Assembly: GCA_024516035.1 (NCBI GenBank)
Contig: JAMCCL010000016.1
Location: 374,501-438,500 of the forward strand
Origin: Bactericera cockerelli
Taxonomy: Eukaryota; Arthropoda; Insecta; Hemiptera; Triozidae
Reading direction: 5' to 3'
Length of the DNA: 64,000 nucleotides
Part shown: positions 57,387-64,000 of the stretch, piece after piece
Layout of the letters: each line of letters starts with the position of its first letter
How positions within the stretch are numbered: position 1 is the first letter of the stretch
Translations under genes and position numbers: made by a program
Notes under the pieces: generated by a model
What the model was told of the DNA's origin: nothing
The model's input: the letters and a program-made list of their open reading frames with translations, nothing else
The model's database searches: none

Positions 57387-59980
57387 AATACTTTCAAGCC
57401 CAATACCAACCAAGAAAGCACACTTAATCTGAGGAGTGAAACTGTCATAGCCGAAATTACATTCCACAACCTTTATCAAATGAATCATGAAAAAAATCAT
57501 AATGGGAAATTATTGGATTTAATTTTAACAAATGACTACCAGAATACAAGATGTCATCTTTGCGACGACCCATTGATCAATATCGACGAACACCATCCGC
57601 CACTATGTGTACATGTTACCTACAACTGCAATCTAAATAAAAATAATAACAAGGGTTCAACCTACAATATAGGTAAGAAAGTTAGAAATTTTAAGAAGGG
57701 GGACTATATGGGATTTACCACATTCCTCGGTAACATTAATTGGGAACAAGAAATGAATAGTATTGATAATATTAACGTCCTAACAGAATTTTTGTATATG
57801 AAACTAAATCAAGGTATTAGAAAATTCATACCCGAAAAAACAATAAGGCCTCCTAAATTCCCATTATGGTTCAGTCATGAATTAAAAAACCAAACCTTTA
57901 CTAAAAAACCAGTACAGGTCAAATACGCTTTTATAATAATTTTGCTTTGCTTAGGGAAGAATGTAACAGAATGGCATCTAGGGATTATACAAGCTATATG
58001 AGAAGTTTAGAAAATAAAATAATCAATGAACCTCAACAAATCTGGAATCATCTTTCAAGCAAAAAAAATACCAACGACATGCCTCAAATAATGAAACACG
58101 AAGGCATTACCTCTGATGATGGAAAAGAAATTGCCAACCTTTTTGGCAAACTGTTCAATTAAAATTATTCAACAGAAAATTACGATCCAAACTTTAATAA
58201 TCATCCTATGTTAAACAAATCCAACAACATTATAAATTTGAGTCACATTTCTTTCTCAGTCACCGAAGTCTGTTCTACAAAAACTCACCTCAAAAGCTTG
58301 CATGGGCCCTGATGACATCTCTTACTTAGTGTATAAAAATTGTGCGCCTGTGCTCTGTTTACCCGTCTCCATCCTATTTCAGAAGTCAGTCAACTCTGGC
58401 ATCTTTCCTAATAAATGGAAAACCTCGTATGTTTCACCGAGACTCAAGTCGGGATCAGGCGATAAAGCCCTGATTAAAAACTTCAGACCAATATCAATCA
58501 TCTCAATCCTACCTATACTATTCGAAAAACTAGTATCTGACAAAATATGTCCAATCCTTCCCCCTATCATTAATAATCAACAACATGGCTTTGTTCAAAA
58601 AAAATCTACAGCGACCAATCTGCTCTCGTTCACCCAGTATGTATCTCATGTACTGGATGAGGGGAGGCAGGTCGATTGCATTTACACCGATTTTGCCAAA
58701 TGTTACGGTAAAATCTGCCATAAACTTCTTATCACAAAATTAGAAACCCTAAGAATCAACGGGCAAAAATTATTGTAATCCAGAAAACGGGAGAAGATGG
58801 CGGGTTGACTGAATTCTTCTCAGATCCTATTAATGTCCCATCAGGACTGATTCAGGGAGGGCACGTATCTACCATGCTCTTTCTTTGCTTTATTAAAGAC
58901 CTCTCTGAACAGATTCCTTATAACGTGGAACATTGATTCTTTGCCGATGATCTGAGAATAGCCAAAATAATTTAAAATCCCCAAGATACACAGGCGTTAC
59001 AAGCAGCAGTGTCATGTCTGTTCTCCTGGTGTGATCAAAACCTGATGAAATTAAACATCAACAAGTGTAAATATATGAGCTTTTCTCATAAACACAAGCC
59101 ACACCCCAGTACTTATCACATCAACAACATAGAATTAGAACAGATATCCTCTGTGCGAGACCTGGGAGTGTACCTACAACCTAACTTGAAATTCAACACA
59201 CATTTTGAAATTATACTTAATAAATCCTACAGAATGCTTGGATTCCTTCCTAATGAGGAATACTCGAGATTTCATTAATGCAAAAACATTCAAAATGATC
59301 TACTATGCTTACGTTCGATCAAATCTCGAGTATTGCTCAGTCATATGGAACCCCAAGTATAATGTTCACATCCAATCTCTAGAAGCTCTTCAAAAAAAAT
59401 TCCTAAGATACCTCGCCTTTAAAAAACATGAAACAATTGGGGCCAACAACTCTGAAATTATGGCAAGCAACAACATAATGAGCCTTGAAAAAATACGAAA
59501 CATCATAGATCTCACGTATCTCTACAAAATCCTGAACAACCAAATTGACTGCCCAGAACTCCTTGAAGAAATCAATTTTAGAGTAAACGTCAGAAGGACT
59601 AGATGTGAGGATGTGTTCATGGTTCCATATAGGAGGAAAGAAATAGGATTACACTCACCTATTAACAGGATGCACGCCATGGGAAATCTTGCTGGGAGAG
59701 CAGGCATTGACATATTTAATTGTAATCTGACGAACATCAAACATCTGTTTGATTGTGATTGAATGAATGTGTAGTAAATAGAATGAATGATCTTTTTTTT
59801 ATCTCTACCTAGACATTAGCATTAGCTTTAGACATATTTTATATTATTATTTTTGTTTATAATTAGTTATTTTATATTTTTTATGTATTATTGTATTTAT
59901 ATTTATGTATTAATTGTAATATTGTATATTGGGTTAGAAGCCCGTGAATAAAATAAAATAAATTAAATTAAATCAAAAAT
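57387..59980 (+). pseudogene. Decayed non-LTR retrotransposon (endonuclease tail, RT, C-terminal domain)
   Basis: 57400-58001 has the end of an APE-type endonuclease (ITFHNLYQMNHEKNHNGK, LLDLILTN) and a linker. 58302-58778 has RT motifs PDDISYLVYKNC, FPNKWKTSYVSPRLKSG, NFRPISIISILPILFEKL, QQHGFVQKKSTATNL and DCIYTDFAKCY. 58790-59010 carries PSGLIQGGHVSTMLF and FFADD after a stop. 59009-59762 holds LFSWCDQNLMKLNINKCK and YYAYVRSNLEYCSVIWNPKY. Several frameshifts and stops. The 3' end reads TGGGTTAGAAGCCCGTGAAT then (AAATA)n, 35 bp before the DPH2 acceptor region. Confidence 0.85.
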
Positions 59981-60017
59981 CACTCAATTGAAATTAAAAT
60001 GATTGTTGTATGTGCAG

Positions 60018-60127
60018 GGGGTACAGAATACATCCCATGCCCTGATGTGGTTTCACCCAACATGGATATTAGTCTGCTAAGCAACAGTGTGAGGATGAAT
60101 GGAGTGCAAAGGAATATTCTTTCTGAG
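60018..60127 (+). CDS. DPH2: DPH2 exon near the C terminus
   Basis: The acceptor is TTGTATGTGCAG and the donor is GAG|GTAAGC; 110 nt, phase 1 in and phase 0 out. The split codon with 48258 gives a Gly-Gly junction. The peptide includes YIPCPDVVSPNMDISLLSNS and VRMNGVQRNILSE. The DISLL segment matches the 'DVSL(I/L)-G-LR' stretch of DPH2 C-terminal regions. Family members continue for another 50-80 residues with a conserved 'R-W-GLE' tail; I saw no such tail in 60128-64000, so the last exon is probably beyond the window. The preceding intron is about 11.8 kb. Confidence 0.8.
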
Positions 60128-60451
60128 GTAAGCGCAAGATTAAATCTAGAAATACACATAAATGTGTAAAGTACCAATTCAAAGTAATGTCATGCCACTA
60201 AGTGTAACATTTTGTCTCGCAACATTTCATGCTCCTCTTTCATTTTTGATCAAATGAGATCAAACCCCAACTTTACAACACTTCCCATTTAAAAGTTGAT
60301 ACAAAATGTTTCACTCGGTGGATCCCGGGCTTAGTATGGACTTTATCTGTCGTGAAGCAAGAAGCTCTTCACAATTACGTGGGAAACACAACATTACAAT
60401 TATTGTATCAATAATATCTCAACTTTTTTTCTTATACATCGGTAATGTAGT

Positions 60452-60640
60452 CACCGTGGCAGAGTGAGTTAGCGCGCTGGGCATTGCACGCACGGTGACC
60501 TGGGTTCGATCCCCAGCGGGGCAGGAATTTTTTCTGCTCTGTACTTGGATGTTCGGGGTCCACTCATACCTCGTGAGGAAAAATGAGTAGTTACTTGTAT
60601 GAGTAACGACCAGTGGCGGCATTACCAGAGTAAAAAGAAA
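60452..60640 (+). mobile_element. tRNA-headed SINE
   Basis: A box TGGCAGAGTGAG and B box GGTTCGATCCC (60502) with good spacing. It is followed by TCTGCTCTGTACTTGGATGT, CACTCATACCTCGTGAGG and GACCAGTGGCGGCATTACCA. HLE copies carry the same modules. Not a functional tRNA: the 3' acceptor does not pair. Confidence 0.7.
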
Positions 60641-61025
60641 TTAATGTAATAGAATTATTCGAAATGTAAAGGAGGCTCTTAGTAATGCTGCGCTACCCAC
60701 AAAAATTGTGAAGAGGCCTTGTGCTTCACCACAAAGAAATTCGTACATACATACATTGGTAATGCTTTCAATGACTGTTACTCACACAATGAACAACTCA
60801 TTTTTTCCTCACGAGGCATGAGTGAATTTGGAAGTTGATTTTCTTACCCTATGAAGATTCATACCCAGGCCACTTGCGTCCATGGCCCGTATTTTGGAAC
60901 GTCACAATTTTCTCCTTTCTGGTAATGTCAACCAGAGTGTTACTACAGTTTTATATGGAGCAACAATATGCGCCCTCGAAAAAAAAAGTCAGGAGGAATC
61001 CGACCTATTGCGGTAGGATTGCGGT

Positions 61026-61345
61026 AAAAAAAAAAAAAAAAAAAAAAAGATGAGTGTTTCATAGCCGTTTGTATTTCGTAGCCATAAAACAGGAGCTACT
61101 GTAGACGCTTGTGGTCTGTGTTGTAGCCTGCCCATCCCGTAGTATGCCTCCCCTCTGATGGGCGAGAACTGACACAATACTTCCCAATTAGGTGCTGGGT
61201 CAACACGAGCGCACCGGAAGGTATCCCTTACAAACAATTGTAACCAAATTGAGAATACAAATTTTTGTCGGCACGGGGGATCGAACCCGGGACTTTCCGC
61301 ATGGCAAGCGAGTGCTTAACCACTGAGCTAATCGCGCGCTATCGT
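61026..61345 (-). mobile_element. tRNA-headed SINE (second family), minus copy
   Basis: Minus-strand head TTAGCTCAGTGGTTAAGCAC (A box), CTTGCCATGCGGAAAGTCCC, GGGTTCGATCCCCCGTGCCG (B box). The body includes AATTGGGAAGTATTGTGTCA, CCCATCAGAGGGGAGGCATA and ends AACACTCATC plus a T-run (a Pol III terminator-like end). The copy at 62165-62700 is the same family inverted. It interrupts an RT reading frame. Confidence 0.8.
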
Positions 61346-62160
61346 TTGGTATCGAAGTGCGGATGTAAACCTGTTCGTGATCAAGTCAGCAACTACCTCA
61401 ATCCTCACCAAGTTGGATGTTCTACCGAAGGTGGATGTTAGGGGGCAGTACATGCAACCAGAACCTTTCTTCAGGAGAAAGTCTTTACTAGCAAGATAAT
61501 ATTGAAAACAGATTTTGAAAATGCGTTCAATAGCGTAGAACAAGATAGTATAGTAGGTATATTTATTAGTTTATTAGACATTGAAAAATGTATAAAACAT
61601 AGTATAGTAGGAATTTTTATTAGTTTATTAGACATTGAAAAATGTATAAAACATTGTCACCCTATTTAACATATGGACTAACTTATGACTAAAAAAAAAA
61701 AAAAAATGGTTTATTCAACAATTTAGATCAATATTTATTTACATATTTTATATACAGGTGCAGTCAAAAGGTATAATTAGGTAATTAAATATAAACAAAG
61801 TTTGATCAAGGGTGGTGATAATGTCTTTGGCATTATCTTCGATACTTTACTATCTCAAATTTTTTTTTGAGATAGTATAATAAAGAATTTTTTATCTTTT
61901 GAAGGTGGGTATACCCTCATTCTTTGTAGAAGACGTTAATGTATAAAATAAATAAATGGAAACTTAAAAAAAAAAAAAAAAATTGCCCGCTCCATATTCC
62001 TTACCTTCGGCAATGCTATTACTCCCTCCCCTCTTTTCTTTGGTGATAAAATGATTGACTCTGAAGTTGGTTTTCAACAAGGTGACCCGGCTGGCCCTTT
62101 GGGGTTCAGTTTATTTGTACATCCTATTATTCAAGATTTCAGATCAGAATTTAATGTATG
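61346..62160 (+). pseudogene. Reverse-transcriptase fragments of a LINE-like element
   Basis: 61380-61555 reads QVGCSTEGG, AVHATRTFLQ, KTDFENAFNSVEQDSI (RT 'D-NAFN' box). 61985-62160 reads SEVGFQQGDPAGPLGFSLF and SEFNVWYL, up to the catalytic Y-DD position. It continues after the SINE at 62701-62820 with DPKVVLDDFSTIITRIYEL and VNASKCEF. Between the first two pieces lies an unrelated AT-rich block (61560-61980) with a duplicated TTTATTAGTTTATTAGACAT. Confidence 0.7.
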
Positions 62161-62164
62161 GTAT

Positions 62165-62700
62165 TTAGATTAGCTCAGTGGTCAAGCACTCGCTTGCCAT
62201 GCGGAAGGTCCCGGGTTCGACCCCCGTGCCGACAAAAATTTGTATTCTTAATTTGGTTACAATTGTTTGTAAGGGATACCTTCCGGTGCGCTCGTGTTTA
62301 CCCAGCATCTAATTGGGAAATATTGTGTTTATTCTCGCGCATCAGAGGGGAGGTATACTACGGGATGGGCAAGCTACAACACAGACCACAAGCCTCTACA
62401 GTAGCTCCTGTTTCATGGCTACGGAATAAAAACGGCTGTGAAACACTCATCTTAAAAATAAAAAATAATGGAACCATTACTCACAAAAACAAAGAGATGT
62501 TCTCTTTAGTGTGAGTATAGCACAAACAAGCTTTACCCACCTGTTTACTTTTCAAATCTTCTCTAAAAATAGTATTTATTTATTTTTATATTTTCAATTT
62601 TACTATATTCTAATTTTATATGCTTAGATTAAGATTTGAATTGTTTGTTATTTAATACTGTACAAAATATATATTACATTACATTACATTACATTACATT
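62165..62700 (+). mobile_element. tRNA-headed SINE (second family), plus copy with (ATTAC)n tail
   Basis: Head 62165-62233 with A box TAGCTCAGTGG and B box GGTTCGACCCC, anticodon-loop-like CTTGCCATGC resembling tRNA-Gly(GCC). The body ends AACACTCATCTTAAAAATAA. A further 240 bp of AT-rich tail leads to (ATTAC)n at 62672-62699. It sits exactly at the RT catalytic-motif region. Confidence 0.75.
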
Positions 62701-62830
62701 GGGGGAGATCCTAAAGTTGTTCTCGATGATTTTTCAACAATCATTACCAGAATTTATGAACTTGGAGTCAAAGTGAATGCCTCAAAATGCGAATTTAGGG
62801 TCAAGGGGGGTATTTACGAACAGTGGTCAT
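62701..62830 (+). pseudogene. RT continuation after the SINE
   Basis: GGDPKVVLDDFSTIITRIYE, then LGVKVNASKCEFRVKGG, corresponding to the segment following YxDD in RTs (…LNxSKCE). The frame continues the pre-SINE part. Confidence 0.65.
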
Positions 62831-63239
62831 TGTACCTAAACAGGATAAGATATTTCGAATCTGGTGGTTGAATACTATTATTTTGAATTGTTTTTACAGG
62901 TTGAACACGAGTTTTCGATAGTATTTATTTTCAGTTGTAGTTAGTAAGCTAGTGAAAATAGATCTATCAAAAAAATTGTTTTTTGAAGTTTTTGATTTTT
63001 TTAAAACAATTTTTTAGGTAAGTGTTACTTGAATTTTTATCATTATTTTACTTTTAATTATTGATAAGCATGTTTTTGGTTATTATTTTACAAAAATAAT
63101 TGTTTTAAACCATTTTTTAAGTTATACTTTTTGGGTGTTCTTAATTACCCCCGCATTTTTTTGCTATGGGGTAATTACGAACGCATATTTTGGGTGTTTG
63201 TTTTACCCTATAACTTTTTTTTGTATTTATCAAAACACT

Positions 63240-63480
63240 CAGAATGACCCGGAACTACAAGATGAAGAAACCACCTCCTTTGTATACAGAAGCACAAATG
63301 ATATCTGCTATCGTATTAGATGTTTTTAATGGCAACCTGGCTGTCAGAAGAGCAACGGCAGTGTTTTGAGATTCCGCAAACCAAAGTAGAATTTTCCAAA
63401 CGTAAGGCTCAAAATCCTGAAATACTGGGAGGTTGTAAGATGTACCAAGATATTAGTACCCTAATGTATTGGACCCAATG
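63240..63480 (+). pseudogene. Psq-type helix-turn-helix relic (pogo-like transposase N terminus?)
   Basis: RNYKMKKPPPLYTEAQMISA then VLDVFNGNLAVRRATAVF. A +1 shift is needed for FEIPQTKVEFSKRKAQNPE. The arrangement RNYxxK...MxxAIxxVxxGxLxVRRAxxxFxIPxTxL is the HTH_psq/CENPB-N motif at the start of pogo-like DDE proteins in insects. No catalytic domain follows before the SINE at 63729. Confidence 0.55.
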
Positions 63481-63728
63481 AAGGTATTTGTGTACTTGAA
63501 CATAGCAAAAGAAAGGAAGAAAAATGAAAGTGTAGAAAACGAAAAGAAATATAGGGGGAACAGTTTCAAAAAAGAAGAAAGAAATGAAGGTAGAAGAAGA
63601 CAAATCTGAGATTGACAATGACCTAGAAACTATTGATAAGACCAAAATCTGTAAAAAAAAATTTAAAAATATAAAAAACACCTTTCAAAAGCTCTCATAA
63701 TTAACTATTACTATTATTATGCTTTTAT

Positions 63729-63990
63729 TACCAGCCTCCGTGGCGTAACGGTTGTGACTACTGCCCGTAGTCCAGAGATCCTTAGTTCGATTCCGGTTGG
63801 AGCAGACTTTTCGCACAGAAAATTCTGTCCCCTCCGAACATGTGAGGCTGGCGATTCCGGCCCCACCCAGGCTGGGTGAGGTTAATGTGGGTAGCTAGTA
63901 CGATTCCCAGCGAATGGAGGGTGAAACCCCAGTCCTGCCTACCTCAAGTCAGGATGTTAAAACCAAATAGAATCAATGGGCATGAAAAGA
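63729..63990 (+). mobile_element. tRNA-headed SINE sharing its body with the 5S SINE
   Basis: Head with A box TGGCGTAACGG (63741) and B box AGTTCGATTCC (63783). The body GAGGCTGGCGATTCCGGCCC, CACCCAGGCTGGGTGAGG, TTAATGTGGGTAG and GCGAATGGAGGGTGAAACCC matches the body of 56765-57026. The 3' end is GTCAGGATGTTAAAACC. Confidence 0.75.
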
Positions 63991-64000
63991 GCCTAGACAT

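Overview
This is a eukaryotic, AT-rich window dominated by transposable elements. An insect or other arthropod is most likely: it holds DD34D mariner, BEL/Pao, arthropod-type LINEs, 5S-headed and tRNA-headed SINEs, and many short inverted-repeat elements with TACAGGGTG ends. No prokaryotic feature is present, and I cannot name the species.

Only one host gene is recognisable. Six plus-strand exons (10147-10259, 18286-18500, 20224-20433, 45343-45602, 48099-48258, 60018-60127) join in phase at consensus splice sites. They encode about 356 residues of DPH2, the diphthamide-biosynthesis Fe-S protein. The first N-terminal exon(s) and the last C-terminal exon(s) were not found, so the gene spans at least 50 kb. 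Its introns are filled with nested transposons; intron 20434-45342 alone is about 25 kb.

Layout. 1-8268: three copies of a 2.6-2.7 kb non-coding element with Helitron-like insertion behaviour (called HLE here), carrying inserted inverted-repeat elements. 8269-11223: unique sequence, an S-family repeat and a DPH2 exon. 11224-17256: another HLE broken by several elements. 17257-20433: repeats and two DPH2 exons. 20701-23444 and 23470-44428: two copies of an element with very long modular terminal inverted repeats. The second is opened by a LINE fragment, by a BEL/Pao element (26042-39624, itself containing a mariner, two HLEs and several MITEs), and by a TIR element with a DDE-transposase relic. 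44474-48258: an R2-like endonuclease relic, two DPH2 exons, an S-family copy and a SINE. 48286-57384: HLE copies, a 136-bp satellite array inside a TIR element, a LINE relic and a 5S-rRNA-derived SINE. 57387-59980: a decayed LINE. 60018-60127: a DPH2 exon. 60452-64000: tRNA-headed SINEs interrupting RT fragments, plus a psq-type HTH relic.

The most interesting signals are: (i) the HLE family, which inserts exactly between A and T without target duplication, starts with TC, and ends in a hairpin plus GGGGGGA instead of CTRR; (ii) SINEs with one body joined to either a 5S-rRNA head or a tRNA head; (iii) the modular nested TIR element; (iv) a readable insertion history through the BEL element.
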